Shown: positions 53,149-62,812, numbered from the stretch's first letter. The stretch: DNA of 64,000 nt from an uncultured Candidatus Saccharibacteria bacterium (GCA_937974295.1 CALBWN010000060.1:1-64000); one strand, 5' to 3'. Made by a program: numbers and translations. Notes: generated from the sequence alone by a model not told the origin.

Positions 53149-53154
53149 TACAAT
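53149..53154 (+). promoter_or_regulatory. Leaderless extended -10 of the helicase gene
   Basis: AGTGGTACAAT eight bases before the ATG, the same style as host housekeeping genes. Confidence 0.55.
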
Positions 53155-53162
53155 AAGGGCAT

Positions 53163-56100
53163 ATGAGAGAAACTGATTTTTCCATCAAGCAATTGGTGGC
53201 ATATTGCCTTGATTATGCAAATTTAACAGCATCACCAACGTTGATGCGGCCAATCAGCACACATCTGATCCCAAGGGAGCTAATCGATCTTGATCGTATT
53301 ATTTTTAGCAATACAGACGGATACTCTTTTGATTTGCGTACGGCAATTAGTCAGAAGGAACAAAGCAGCCTAGAAGAAGCAGAGATTGAAGCGCTTCGAC
53401 AGGTCATTGCACGAGATGCACCGGTTGCTGAGGCAATTGCTAAGATTGATAGAAAATTTCGTGTCAATGGTTATACAAAGCAGGTTGTGCTCGAAACTAG
53501 CTTTGTTGATTTTCGAGCTAAGAAGATCAAGCGAGCATTTTTTGCAAATAATACAGAGGAGGAAGAAGGGGGCGAGCTTGAAAAGTTCTCTCGTGCACTG
53601 ATACGAATTCCTATTCAGCTCTCAGTAAAGCCTGATCAATACAGCACTCGAGTCAATATTACGCTATTGGATGAAAGTGTTTCTATTCTTGTTAACCAAT
53701 TTCGAGATTGCATTCCGCAGGAAGACTTCGATGAGCTATTCTCATACATTGCTGAGCTGGAGGCAGAGGAAAGGCATTATTTACCACTAAAAAAGCAGTT
53801 TATCGAACAAGTCTGGAGTAGATTTTTTGCCGTTCTTCACAGGATTGGCGCAGAAGCGCTGACTGAGATGCCAAACTATACAGAATGTCGTATTATGCTG
53901 GTGAGCAAAGCAAACTACTTTTTGTCAGAGGACCTTGATGTAATGACGAAGCTGGACGAACAATCCCTTATAGATACAGCAATAAGTAGCTTCATATCTA
54001 GTGACCAGATGGATATCGAAGAAACAGTTGATGATAAAGGTGAAACGGAGATATTCTTTCCATTTTCGTATGATAAGTGGCAGTTACGGACACTTGGTAT
54101 TATTAAGAATAAAGCAGTTATTGTTGAAGGTCCTCCTGGTACTGGTAAGTCGCAAACAATTGCAAACTTGCTTGTGCATCTAGCAGCAACTGGCAATAAA
54201 GTCCTCTTCGCTAGCCAAAAAGACCAAGCAGTTCGTGGTGTAAAAGACAAGCTCAAGGAGCTCGCAATACCGTTTTTGTTTGGCTATATTCCAGACAGAG
54301 AATCGCGCCTTCATTCAGAAGATGACGAGAAGGATAGCGCAGCAAACACACTGGTATCGCTCGATAGAGAGTTTGAAAAGAGAGCGCTATTGCCCGACCA
54401 AAAACTTCCACTAACCTTGATTAGTGATTTTAAAGAAAAGTTTAATGACCACGCTGCAATAGAACGCAAAATATTTGCTATTACAAATGAAATGAACACT
54501 TTGGCAAAATATAAGGATTTTGCTGACTGCTTAATAACAGAAAAACAATACGACGAGCAGGTAGATTACATCAAAAAACTGATTACTGTCACACAACAAA
54601 CTAACCAGTTCGAGCAAGACCACCAGACATATGTTGATCAGAAGGATAGAGCATATCAAGACCTAGAAGTCACACTAGATGCTGAAATTGAGATAATAGC
54701 AACTATTATCAAAAAGTGTGAAGAGATTCTACCAGAGCGATCAGGTTTTATTAATAAAACAATCATTAATATTAAGCTCGCAGCAATACTCAAGACTACT
54801 GCCAAGGATCTTGCGCAGGAGATATATCGAGATATTGAAGCAGTTCTGTTTGACGATAATCTGACAAAAACACAAAAACTAAAACAGCTGCGCCTTCTGA
54901 GGGACTATTTTGTATATAGTAACCTTGCTGCACAAAAAGACGATCTCATGACGATGGGTAAAGACAGTTTCTTGAAGAATCGAGGCATTCTTGCTGCACT
55001 TAACAAACTTATCAAGGCGGAGGGTAAAGAGCAGGTATTTGATCATATTGCAGCCTATCGCCAGCTGCAGCAAGAACTTGATGGTTTGCGGCGCTCGATT
55101 GACTCTAGTACACAGCATGGGTATGGGACAGTCAATGATATACGCAAAGCGATCTGTGACTTACAAAAGTTTTATCGAGAAGACACGATTGGTTTTGTGC
55201 GCAATAGGGTGCTTGCTAATCTAGATGAGCTGAAGCAATCAAAAGAAACTCGGTCTAAACTAAAGCAAATAGCGCGTTCTTTGACAAAAAGCAAAAAAGC
55301 ATATCGGACATTCGACAAACTCAAGCACGATCAACACAACTTTGATGTGATGTCGGATGTATTACCAATTTGGATGATGTCACTTGACGATGTGAGCCGG
55401 ATTATTCCTCTGCAGGCTGGAGCTTTTGATTATGTTGTTATCGATGAAGCCTCGCAGTGTAATCTCGCATACGCACTCCCAGCAATGTTCCGTGCGAAGC
55501 ATGTTATATTCTTTGGCGACAGCCTCCAAATGCGCGATACAAATACGCTCTTTAAGTCGAACGAACAACTCACCGCAATTGCCAAGAAGCATGCGGTACC
55601 TGAGCAATTTCAGATAAAAGCAGAAGAAGATACAATCAAGTCGATTATGGATATTGCAGGGCTCGCAGGGTTTAAGACGGCAGTACTGAAGAACCACTAT
55701 CGATCACCCAAAGAGCTTATTGGGTTTTCGAATCAGAATTTTTATGAAAAAGTTGGTCGCGCATTGGATGTCGTTAATGATAACATTTTGACCTACCAAG
55801 ATACAAACCGTGTCTTGCTTAATCATGTGATAGATGTTGATCCACGGCTGGAGGATTCGGCAAAGACAAACCACTCAGAGGCAAACTATATTCGTCGGCT
55901 TATCCAAGATATCCGCAAGGATAAGCGATTAAAAAACAAATCGATAGCGGTTCTCACTTTTTTTAATGAACAGGCAGAGCTACTAGCTCGAGAGATTGAT
56001 GATGATTCGATAAAGATATCAACGATTGAAGGCATCCAAGGAGATGAGCGAGATATCATTATTTATTCGCTTGTTATTACCGATCCAACCAGTGGCAAGA

Positions 56101-57068
56101 GGCGCTACCAAGCGCTCACTGGCGAAGGTGGTGAAATCAAGAAAAGTGCAAACGAAGGACGAGTAAATGTGGCGTTTAGCCGTGCACGACAACAGGTCCA
56201 CTGCGTGACATGTATACCACCAATAAGCTGGCCGGATGGTGTATGGATCAAGAAGTATCTTGTATATGTAGATGCGCATGGTTTTGTAAGACGCCACGAA
56301 AAGAGCGAGCTACAATTTGATTCAAAGTTTGAAGAAGATGTGTACGACTATCTTATGAATAAGTTATCGCCAGAAGACTACCTTATCCAAACACAAGTCA
56401 AAAGCTGCGGGTTTAAAATTGATCAAGTAATTACCAATACAAAAAGTGGTAAGAAGCTTGCTATTGAGTGCGATGGACCAACCCATTTCGAGCACGGAGA
56501 TGGTCAAGTATACGTCCAGAGTGACTGGGAGAGGCAAAGTGTACTTGGGACGGCTGGTTGGAGTTTTTATAGGATATCATTTTTTGATTGGTATAACATG
56601 AGAGATAATGCACGTCAAGATCTTGTACAATATATCGCTGACTACTTTGTAGGTGATATTGATCGCCAAGATATGCCAATCATTCATGATCTACAACAAA
56701 AATGCACCCTCCCAGCAGATAAAAGACAAGATGTCTACAAAACACGCATAAAACAATCGCATCAATACACTAACGCGGAAGAGGTGCAACAAGAAACAGT
56801 TAGCTCTAATACACCTGATGCACGTAACAAGCACACCTTCACTGTTGGAGACAGGGAAGTAGACCAAAATCAATTCGATTGGTATCTATCTTCTCGTATT
56901 GGGCAGACGATCAAGATTCGATACCAGTCAACACGCTCGGGGAGTGCCCGCTCATTTCGAGAGCTAAGGCTATATAAATACGATGCGACATATCTATATG
57001 CTGCAAAGCAAGGGGTAGATCGCCCATATCGATACCGTCGAGATAGGGTTGTTGAGTTTCAAGAGTAA
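53163..57068 (+). CDS. Superfamily 1 helicase fused to PD-(D/E)xK nuclease and C-terminal WYL-like region
   Basis: 1301 residues. Walker A GPPGTGKSQT (about 322), motif II VIDEASQCN (about 757), motif III GDSLQM, NHYRSP (about 842), EGIQGDERD (about 955) and VAFSRAR (about 1000) form an AAA_11/AAA_12 SF1 helicase with a long helical insertion between motifs I and II. A Vsr/DUF559-like nuclease follows: FEEDVYDYL (about 1055), FKIDQV, AIECDGPTH (about 1100). The last 70 residues (KIRYQSTRSG, DATYLYAAKQG, YRYRRDRV) look WYL-like. Clearly AT-richer than all surrounding genes, so probably acquired. Role in phage or plasmid defence is inferred from the architecture. Confidence 0.85.
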   Translation: MRETDFSIKQLVAYCLDYANLTASPTLMRPISTHLIPRELIDLDRIIFSNTDGYSFDLRTAISQKEQSSLEEAEIEALRQVIARDAPVAEAIAKIDRKFRVNGYTKQVVLETSFVDFRAKKIKRAFFANNTEEEEGGELEKFSRALIRIPIQLSVKPDQYSTRVNITLLDESVSILVNQFRDCIPQEDFDELFSYIAELEAEERHYLPLKKQFIEQVWSRFFAVLHRIGAEALTEMPNYTECRIMLVSKANYFLSEDLDVMTKLDEQSLIDTAISSFISSDQMDIEETVDDKGETEIFFPFSYDKWQLRTLGIIKNKAVIVEGPPGTGKSQTIANLLVHLAATGNKVLFASQKDQAVRGVKDKLKELAIPFLFGYIPDRESRLHSEDDEKDSAANTLVSLDREFEKRALLPDQKLPLTLISDFKEKFNDHAAIERKIFAITNEMNTLAKYKDFADCLITEKQYDEQVDYIKKLITVTQQTNQFEQDHQTYVDQKDRAYQDLEVTLDAEIEIIATIIKKCEEILPERSGFINKTIINIKLAAILKTTAKDLAQEIYRDIEAVLFDDNLTKTQKLKQLRLLRDYFVYSNLAAQKDDLMTMGKDSFLKNRGILAALNKLIKAEGKEQVFDHIAAYRQLQQELDGLRRSIDSSTQHGYGTVNDIRKAICDLQKFYREDTIGFVRNRVLANLDELKQSKETRSKLKQIARSLTKSKKAYRTFDKLKHDQHNFDVMSDVLPIWMMSLDDVSRIIPLQAGAFDYVVIDEASQCNLAYALPAMFRAKHVIFFGDSLQMRDTNTLFKSNEQLTAIAKKHAVPEQFQIKAEEDTIKSIMDIAGLAGFKTAVLKNHYRSPKELIGFSNQNFYEKVGRALDVVNDNILTYQDTNRVLLNHVIDVDPRLEDSAKTNHSEANYIRRLIQDIRKDKRLKNKSIAVLTFFNEQAELLAREIDDDSIKISTIEGIQGDERDIIIYSLVITDPTSGKRRYQALTGEGGEIKKSANEGRVNVAFSRARQQVHCVTCIPPISWPDGVWIKKYLVYVDAHGFVRRHEKSELQFDSKFEEDVYDYLMNKLSPEDYLIQTQVKSCGFKIDQVITNTKSGKKLAIECDGPTHFEHGDGQVYVQSDWERQSVLGTAGWSFYRISFFDWYNMRDNARQDLVQYIADYFVGDIDRQDMPIIHDLQQKCTLPADKRQDVYKTRIKQSHQYTNAEEVQQETVSSNTPDARNKHTFTVGDREVDQNQFDWYLSSRIGQTIKIRYQSTRSGSARSFRELRLYKYDATYLYAAKQGVDRPYRYRRDRVVEFQE

Positions 57069-57141
57069 GATAAGGGATGGTGCTTGGCTATATTTTGTTT
57101 GATCAACCACTCCTTTCTCGCTCCATCCCTCAGCCATATGC

Positions 57142-57147
57142 TATACT
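57142..57147 (+). promoter_or_regulatory. Leaderless -10 of ftsE
   Basis: TATGCTATACT six bases before the GTG start, which supports that GTG. Confidence 0.6.
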
Positions 57148-57153
57148 GGTATA

Positions 57154-57837
57154 GTGATATTGTTAGACAGAGTAACCAAACGGTATGATAAGGACGCCAA
57201 GCCGGCGCTCGATCGGGTGAGCTTGCACGTTGAGCCCAATGAGTTTGTTGTTATTATTGGCACGAGCGGGGCGGGCAAGAGTACGCTGCTCAAGCTCCTC
57301 ACCCGCGAAGAGAAGCCCACAACAGGTAAGATTGTGGTCGGTGGTATCGACTACGACACCCTCAAGGACAAGCATATTCCACTGCTGCGCCGCAAGATTG
57401 GCGTGGTGTTCCAGGATTTTAAGCTGTTGCCGCAGCGCACCGTGTTTGAGAACGTCGCCTTTGCGCTGGAGATTGCAGGCATGAGCAACCGCGAGATCAA
57501 GAACACAGTGCCTAAGGTGATCGACCTCGTTGGCCTCCGAGGCAAAGAGAAGCAATTTCCACACCAGCTCAGTGGTGGTGAGCGCCAGCGGGTGGCAATT
57601 GCCCGTGCCGTTGTGCGCCAGCCCAAGATTCTTATCGCCGATGAGCCCACTGGCAACCTTGACCCTAAGCACAGCTGGGATATCGTCCGTTTGCTTGAGA
57701 AGATTAATAAATATGGTACCACCGTGCTCCTGACCACCCATAATGTCGAGATCGTTAACCGGCTCAAGCGCCGCGTCATTACCATCGAGCATGGCAAGAT
57801 CACGCACGACCAAGCCAGAGGGAGTTACCGTCAATGA
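57154..57837 (+). CDS. ftsE: Cell division ATP-binding protein FtsE
   Basis: 227 residues, GTG start. ABC ATPase with Walker A GTSGAGKSTLLKLL, signature LSGGERQRVAIARA, Walker [14 protein letters not shown] and LLTTHN. YDKDAKPALDRVSLHVEPNE opening is typical of FtsE. With FtsX it transmits ATP-driven movement to a wall hydrolase at the septum. Overlaps ftsX by four bases. Confidence 0.97.
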   Translation: MILLDRVTKRYDKDAKPALDRVSLHVEPNEFVVIIGTSGAGKSTLLKLLTREEKPTTGKIVVGGIDYDTLKDKHIPLLRRKIGVVFQDFKLLPQRTVFENVAFALEIAGMSNREIKNTVPKVIDLVGLRGKEKQFPHQLSGGERQRVAIARAVVRQPKILIADEPTGNLDPKHSWDIVRLLEKINKYGTTVLLTTHNVEIVNRLKRRVITIEHGKITHDQARGSYRQ

Positions 57838-58814
57838 GCCGCCGCAAAGATACCGCCCGTGCCCTGATGCAGCAAAAGCGCCGCCGTCGCCAGTGGCTGA
57901 CGTTTGTCCGGATGTGCCACTATGGCGTTAATAACTTTAGCCGCAACGCGTGGCTGACCGTTGCTGCGACGCTGGTGATGACGATTACGCTCTTGATTGT
58001 CTTTACGACCTTTGTTGCGCAGCGTTCACTTGCTGATACCGCTCAGGCGATCAACAAGGATATCGATCGCTCGATCTACCTCCGCCCTGATGTCTCGGAG
58101 GAGCGCGCTCAGCCAGTGCTGGTGAGTTTGCGCCGCCTCAGCAATGTCGAGTCAGTCCGCTTCATTAGCACCGAGGAAGCCAAGGAGCAATTTGCCAAGG
58201 CCAATAAGGACGATGAGGCTAAACTGAACGCCCTTAAGGAGGCGACGAATTCACTGCCCGCGACGATTCGCATCACGCTGCATGACAATAACGATACATC
58301 GCAGCTGATAGACTTCGTCAATACCAATTCTGCGCTCAAACCACTGATTAGCGCCACCCAAACGCCGACCTTTATGAGCCAGCGGCGCAACGGTACGACG
58401 CGCATCGCAGAGTGGACGCAGATGTCGCAAAAGGCTGGAGTAGCGGCTAGTGTGCTCTTTATTGCCATCTCGTTCTTGATTATCTTCAATACCATCCGTA
58501 TGGCAATCTTCAACCGGCGCGATGAAATCGAGATGATGAAGCTGATTGGTGCCGACCGGGGCTTTATTCGAGGGCCATTCCTCGTGGAGGCAGTGGTGTA
58601 TGGGGTGATCGCCGCGGTGATTGCGACCACGCTTGGTATCATTACGCTCTTCCTCTCGGGCAATTCGCTCAAGAAGTGGGGCGTGGCTCTCCAGCCCACG
58701 ATTGATATGGCAACATCCTACTGGTGGCTTATCGCCCTGGTGATGATGGCACTGGGCGCATGCATTGGCGTCATCTCATCGCTAGTAGCCACTCGCCGTT
58801 ACCTAAAGATTTAG
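57834..58814 (+). CDS. ftsX: Cell division protein FtsX
   Basis: 326 residues. A basic cytosolic head with Arg/Lys run (QQKRRRRQW), first helix near 45-65, an extracellular loop of about 150 residues (the hydrolase-binding domain) and three more helices with FNTIRMAIFNRRDEIEMMKLIGADRGF, the FtsX signature, and PFLVEAVVYGVIA. Overlaps ftsE and is followed 23 bases later by its probable partner hydrolase. Confidence 0.97.
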   Translation: MSRRKDTARALMQQKRRRRQWLTFVRMCHYGVNNFSRNAWLTVAATLVMTITLLIVFTTFVAQRSLADTAQAINKDIDRSIYLRPDVSEERAQPVLVSLRRLSNVESVRFISTEEAKEQFAKANKDDEAKLNALKEATNSLPATIRITLHDNNDTSQLIDFVNTNSALKPLISATQTPTFMSQRRNGTTRIAEWTQMSQKAGVAASVLFIAISFLIIFNTIRMAIFNRRDEIEMMKLIGADRGFIRGPFLVEAVVYGVIAAVIATTLGIITLFLSGNSLKKWGVALQPTIDMATSYWWLIALVMMALGACIGVISSLVATRRYLKI

Positions 58815-58837
58815 CATTGATACAAAGGAGGCCCGTG

Positions 58838-60127
58838 TTGACAAAGCACACACCGCTTGTTACCATAAGAAATATGAAACAATCCACCACATCTGTTTCG
58901 CGTGCCCACACTGCTGTGGCCGCACCCAAAAAAACCAAGGGGCTTGCCACCAAGTCGGTCATTGTGGCGGCTGCCGTAATTATGGCGCTCAGTACGCCAG
59001 TCAGCACCTACCTCGGGGTGACCACCGGGACTGCCTCGGCCGTGTCGCAGGAAGAGTACCAAAAGCAGATTGATGCGCTTAATAAGGAGATTGGGCAGTA
59101 TCAGTCGCAGGCCAAGGAGCTGAACGAGAAGGCGAAGAGCTTGCAAAATGAGCTCGAAGTCTTGTCTAAGCAGAAGGCAATGATCCAAGCGCAGATCGAC
59201 ATTAGCCAGAAGAAGCACGACCAACTGCAAGAGAAAATCGCCCAGACCAAGCGCGACATCAAGGCCAACCAAGATGCCTTGGGCGATACGCTGGCTGATA
59301 TGTACGTCGACCGCACCATTAGCCCGCTGGAGATGCTGGCGAGTAGCCGGAGCCTTGGCGACTATGTGGTGGAGCAAGATCGCCGCGATAGCATCCAGAC
59401 TACGCTGAGCGAGACGATTACGCGGGTCAATAAGCTCAAGAAGCAGCTAGAAGAGCAAAAGAAGGAAGTCGAGCGTGTCTTGGCAGACCAAAAAAACGCC
59501 CGCGAAGCCCTCGCTGCCAAAGAGCGTGAGCAAGCAGACCTCCTTGCCCGCACCCAAAACGAAGAAGCAAACTACCAAAAGCTCACCGCCGACCGTGAGA
59601 GTGAGAAAGCCCGCGTTCAAAAGGCGCAGCAGGATGCCATCCAAGCGGCCATCCGCAACGCTGGTGGCGGTGGCTCGCTTGGTATTACCTCTGGTGATGG
59701 CTCGATGGGTGGCTACCCATGGGCCGGTGGCTGTACCGTTGATGCCAATGCGTTGTCGCACGGTGGCGCATCCGGTGGTGGCGAAGATCCACTGGGCTAT
59801 GGCTGCCGCCAGTGTGTAAGCTACACTGCCTGGAAGACGTACCAAAAGACTGGCTACGCACCACGCTACTGGGGCAATGCCAATATGTGGCCGGCTGCCG
59901 CGCGCAATGCTGGCTTCTCGACTGGCCGTACTCCACGAGCTAACGCCCTTGGCGTCATCTCGGCAGGGCAGTATGGGCACATCGTCTACATCGAAGGCTA
60001 CGATGCCGGTAGCAACACTGTCCGCATTAGCCAGTTCAATTACTTCAACGCCGGCGGCCCTGGCTGGGGTCATTATAGCGAAATGACGGTGCCTGCCAGT
60101 ACGTACGATACGTATATCTATCTGTAG
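58838..60127 (+). CDS. Coiled-coil CHAP domain peptidoglycan hydrolase (PcsB-like)
   Basis: 429 residues from TTG 58838, six bases after AAGGAGG; ATG 58874 is an alternative. A membrane segment (about 35-60) or long signal, then a coiled coil of about 200 residues (EIGQYQSQAKELNEKAKSL and later repeats), a Gly-rich linker and a C-terminal CHAP domain with catalytic Cys in GCRQCVSYTAW, His in QYGHIVYIEGY and Asn in ISQFNYF. The order ftsE-ftsX-coiled-coil-hydrolase matches the PcsB/RipC type division hydrolases that FtsEX switches on. Confidence 0.92.
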   Translation: MTKHTPLVTIRNMKQSTTSVSRAHTAVAAPKKTKGLATKSVIVAAAVIMALSTPVSTYLGVTTGTASAVSQEEYQKQIDALNKEIGQYQSQAKELNEKAKSLQNELEVLSKQKAMIQAQIDISQKKHDQLQEKIAQTKRDIKANQDALGDTLADMYVDRTISPLEMLASSRSLGDYVVEQDRRDSIQTTLSETITRVNKLKKQLEEQKKEVERVLADQKNAREALAAKEREQADLLARTQNEEANYQKLTADRESEKARVQKAQQDAIQAAIRNAGGGGSLGITSGDGSMGGYPWAGGCTVDANALSHGGASGGGEDPLGYGCRQCVSYTAWKTYQKTGYAPRYWGNANMWPAAARNAGFSTGRTPRANALGVISAGQYGHIVYIEGYDAGSNTVRISQFNYFNAGGPGWGHYSEMTVPASTYDTYIYL

Positions 60128-60144
60128 GAGAGAATACATAGCGC

Positions 60145-60174
60145 AAACGACCACCTAAGTAACGGTGGTCGTTT
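60145..60174 (+). terminator. Terminator of the ftsEX operon
   Basis: AACGACCACC / GGTGGTCGTT stem, eight-base loop, TTAG tail; it also faces the convergent gene ending at 60207. Confidence 0.9.
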
Positions 60175-60206
60175 TAGTCGTTTGTGGTAGGCGAGAGCTT
60201 ATAGGT

Positions 60207-60923
60207 TTACGCTGCAGATAGGGTGGGCTGGTGCGGGGCTTCGGTTTGGGCGATGGTTATATCAGGGGTAGTGCTCGTCTCGGGCGGGCCAACCCGGTAC
60301 CCATACTGGTTATACTCTGTGCCAATTGGATCATCGCTCTCGCAGCGCCGGAGGGGTTCAATATCAGTGGGCAGCTGGGCAATGTAGCTGTTGCTAAAGG
60401 CGGTGCGTGTATCGGCCTGAGCCATCTGAGCCAGCAGGGCAAAGAGCTCTTTGACGTTGCTAACCGCCTCGCTCGTGCTGGGTGGCTTCTCGCCACCATA
60501 GATAAAGCCGTGCTGCTCCTGTGCTAAGAGATCTTGATCAAAACCGTAGCTGCAATCGCGGCAGTCAAGGCAGCGCTCGTAGAAGTAGTGCACCGCGTAG
60601 GTAATCTCGCTATGTGTGATGGTGATGGGCGGCTGGTCACCACGGGCACTATTTCTCATCCCGGCAATAATGCGTGTGAGGCTGTCGATGATACCGTGGA
60701 GGATTTGCTCGCGCTGGTGGCGTTCGCGGTCGATGATACACATCACATCGAGCTCCTCATTGCTACGGCATGGAGCAGTCGGCAATTCGGCAACAAGCGC
60801 AAGATAACCAACCTGACTAGCCCGAGAAGAAGTGCGCTCAGCAAGCAGTTGTAAGTCGCTCTCAACAGTGGATGGTAATGGGCAAACAGGCGCTGCTTCT
60901 GAGCTGACAACGGCAAGAGACAT
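60207..60923 (-). CDS. Uncharacterised 238-residue protein with Cys cluster
   Basis: Soluble. A helical N-terminal half (DRERHQREQILHGIIDSLTR) is followed by YAVHYFYERCLDCRDCSYG, a CxxCxxC group near residue 118-124 that could bind metal, and an acidic, Pro/Thr-rich C-terminus. No family recognised. GAGGT precedes the ATG. Convergent with ftsEX and divergent from the S41 protease. Confidence 0.7.
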   Translation of the reverse strand: MSLAVVSSEAAPVCPLPSTVESDLQLLAERTSSRASQVGYLALVAELPTAPCRSNEELDVMCIIDRERHQREQILHGIIDSLTRIIAGMRNSARGDQPPITITHSEITYAVHYFYERCLDCRDCSYGFDQDLLAQEQHGFIYGGEKPPSTSEAVSNVKELFALLAQMAQADTRTAFSNSYIAQLPTDIEPLRRCESDDPIGTEYNQYGYRVGPPETSTTPDITIAQTEAPHQPTLSAA

Positions 60924-61050
60924 TAGATAACCTCACTCGTTTTGATTAAAGAATGGTAATTGTCTATTATACGAGGATGAGGCAAAAATGCAAGGGGGTT
61001 GGATCCTTGGTGTGCTATTCACATTCTTTTGCCACACCGCCCGAGCGTAG

Positions 61051-61056
61051 TATAAT
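61051..61056 (+). promoter_or_regulatory. Leaderless -10 of the S41 protease
   Basis: TAGTATAAT eight bases before the ATG. Confidence 0.6.
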
Positions 61057-61064
61057 ACCATAGT

Positions 61065-62297
61065 ATGGTACAGAGTGACACAACGAGCGCGAACCGCTCG
61101 AAATATGAGTATGATGAACCAAAAAAGCTGACCATCTCGCAGCTCACAGCCTTGCTGGTGGCGGTGCTGCTGCTGGGGGCTGGCTTTGTGGCAGGGATGT
61201 ATGCCGACAAGCTCTATGCAGCGATTGCACCAGTCTTTGGCTTCAAAGTGTCAGCCGATAGCATCGACCTCAGCAGTGTGCAGCAGACCTATCGCAAACT
61301 CAAAGCAGAATATGATGGTAAACTGGACGACACCAAGCTGATCGATGGCGCTAACCGTGGCCTAGCTGCAGCTACCGGCGACCCCTACACCACCTATATG
61401 GACAAGCAAGAGACCGAGCAGTTCGACCGTAGCCTCAATGGCGAAGTGAGCGGCATTGGCGTGGAGATCGCATCGCGGGGTAACCACGCTACAGTAGTGC
61501 GCGTCGTCGATGACTCACCAGCGGCCAAAGCAGGCCTGCGGGCCGGCGATATCTTCCGCAGTATTAATGGCCAATCGGTGGTGGGGCAGAACTCTGAGGT
61601 AGTGGCAAGCAAGGTACGGGGCGAGGCTGGCACGACCGTCAAGCTCGTGATGCAGCGTGAGGAATCGACCGAGGAATATACCATCGTCCGGGCCAAGGTG
61701 AGCGACGCCAGTGTGCGTAGCCAGATTCGCGATGGCGTGGGTATCCTCACTATTACCCGGTTTGATGACCAAACTGGCCGACTTGCGCGTCAAGCGGCAG
61801 AGCAGTTCGTCCAGCAGGGGGTGCGGGCTGTGGTGCTCGACCTACGCGACAACGGTGGCGGCTATGTAACGGCTGCTCGCGAGGTCGCAAGCCTATGGCT
61901 TGAGAACAAAGTCGTGGTAGTGGAGAAGTCTGGCGACGTTGTGCGCGACACCGTGCACAGTAGTGGCCAGGCACTGCTCAAGGGAATGAAGACGACCGTC
62001 CTCGTCAACGGCAATAGCGCCAGTGCCAGTGAGATCGTAGCGGGGGCATTGCACGATCACAAAGCAGCGACATTGCTGGGCGAAAAGACCTTCGGCAAGG
62101 GCACCGTGCAGCAGTTGTTTGATCTGCCTGATGGCCGTAAACTCAAGATTACCGTGGCGCGTTGGTATACCCCAAATGGCCGCAATATCTCGCAGGGCGG
62201 CATTGCGCCAGATACTGAGGTCAAAATGAGCACCGATGATCGTAACGCTGGCCGCGACCCACAGCTCGATAGCGCACTGCAAAAGTTTGCAGAATAG
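61065..62297 (+). CDS. S41 family C-terminal processing peptidase
   Basis: 410 residues, CtpA/Prc type. A cytosolic head, one membrane helix (about 27-46) and an outward protease. N-terminal helical region with GDPYTTYMDKQETEQF, a PDZ domain (about 128-205; GIGVEIASRG, AAKAGLRAGDIFRSING), and the S41 core with catalytic Ser in NGNSASASEIVAGAL (about 321-335) and Lys in GEKTFGKGTVQQLF. Cleaves exported proteins, wall hydrolases in other bacteria. The nearby CHAP hydrolase is a possible substrate (inference). Confidence 0.95.
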   Translation: MVQSDTTSANRSKYEYDEPKKLTISQLTALLVAVLLLGAGFVAGMYADKLYAAIAPVFGFKVSADSIDLSSVQQTYRKLKAEYDGKLDDTKLIDGANRGLAAATGDPYTTYMDKQETEQFDRSLNGEVSGIGVEIASRGNHATVVRVVDDSPAAKAGLRAGDIFRSINGQSVVGQNSEVVASKVRGEAGTTVKLVMQREESTEEYTIVRAKVSDASVRSQIRDGVGILTITRFDDQTGRLARQAAEQFVQQGVRAVVLDLRDNGGGYVTAAREVASLWLENKVVVVEKSGDVVRDTVHSSGQALLKGMKTTVLVNGNSASASEIVAGALHDHKAATLLGEKTFGKGTVQQLFDLPDGRKLKITVARWYTPNGRNISQGGIAPDTEVKMSTDDRNAGRDPQLDSALQKFAE

Positions 62298-62362
62298 ACA
62301 TGTATCCAACAAAATGCAAACGATTGTTCGCCAAAAGTATTGTATTTGTTCTAAATCTACGC

Positions 62363-62368
62363 TACCAT
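62363..62368 (+). promoter_or_regulatory. -10 box of the receiver gene
   Basis: CGCTACCAT eight bases before the ATG; leaderless. Confidence 0.45.
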
Positions 62369-62376
62369 AAAGGCAT

Positions 62377-62763
62377 ATGGACAGACGAAAGAAAATTCTC
62401 TTGGTAGAAGACGACACCGCACTGCTGGCAGTGTATCGCTCGCGGCTTGAGCTGGAGGGCTTTGCGGTGAGCGAAGTGCACAATGGCGAAGATGCACTCT
62501 CGGCGGTGGTCGATGTTCGGCCTGATTTGATCTTGCTTGATGTGATGATCCCTAAGATCAGCGGCTTCGATGTGCTCGATATCTTGCGTAACACCCCAGA
62601 CACTACCAACGTCCGCGTTATCATGCTGACAGCACTGAGCCAGCCCAAGGACAAAGAGCGGGCCAAGCAGCTGGGAGTGGATGACTACCTCGTTAAGTCG
62701 CAAGTGATGATCGGTGACGTAGTGGCCCGCATTAAGTATCACCTGGGCATGAGCCAAGAATAA
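62377..62763 (+). CDS. Stand-alone response regulator receiver protein
   Basis: 128 residues, receiver domain only. Acidic pocket E11, D12, D13; phosphoacceptor D55 in LILLDVMIP; T85 in IMLTALS; K107 in DDYLVKSQ. There is no output domain and no histidine kinase in the window, so it either acts by protein contacts (CheY/Spo0F-like) or is served by a distant kinase. Leaderless. Confidence 0.93.
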   Translation: MDRRKKILLVEDDTALLAVYRSRLELEGFAVSEVHNGEDALSAVVDVRPDLILLDVMIPKISGFDVLDILRNTPDTTNVRVIMLTALSQPKDKERAKQLGVDDYLVKSQVMIGDVVARIKYHLGMSQE

Positions 62764-62799
62764 CAGAGGCTAGAGGGCTGTCGAACAAAGCGTGCAGCG

Positions 62800-62812
62800 A
62801 GCCCTTGCTTCT
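62800..62812. repeat. 13-base direct repeat, left copy
   Basis: AGCCCTTGCTTCT, identical to 63522-63534 on the other side of the 62855 gene. The left copy forms the 3' arm of an AGGGCT/AGCCCT hairpin after the receiver gene. Confidence 0.5.
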
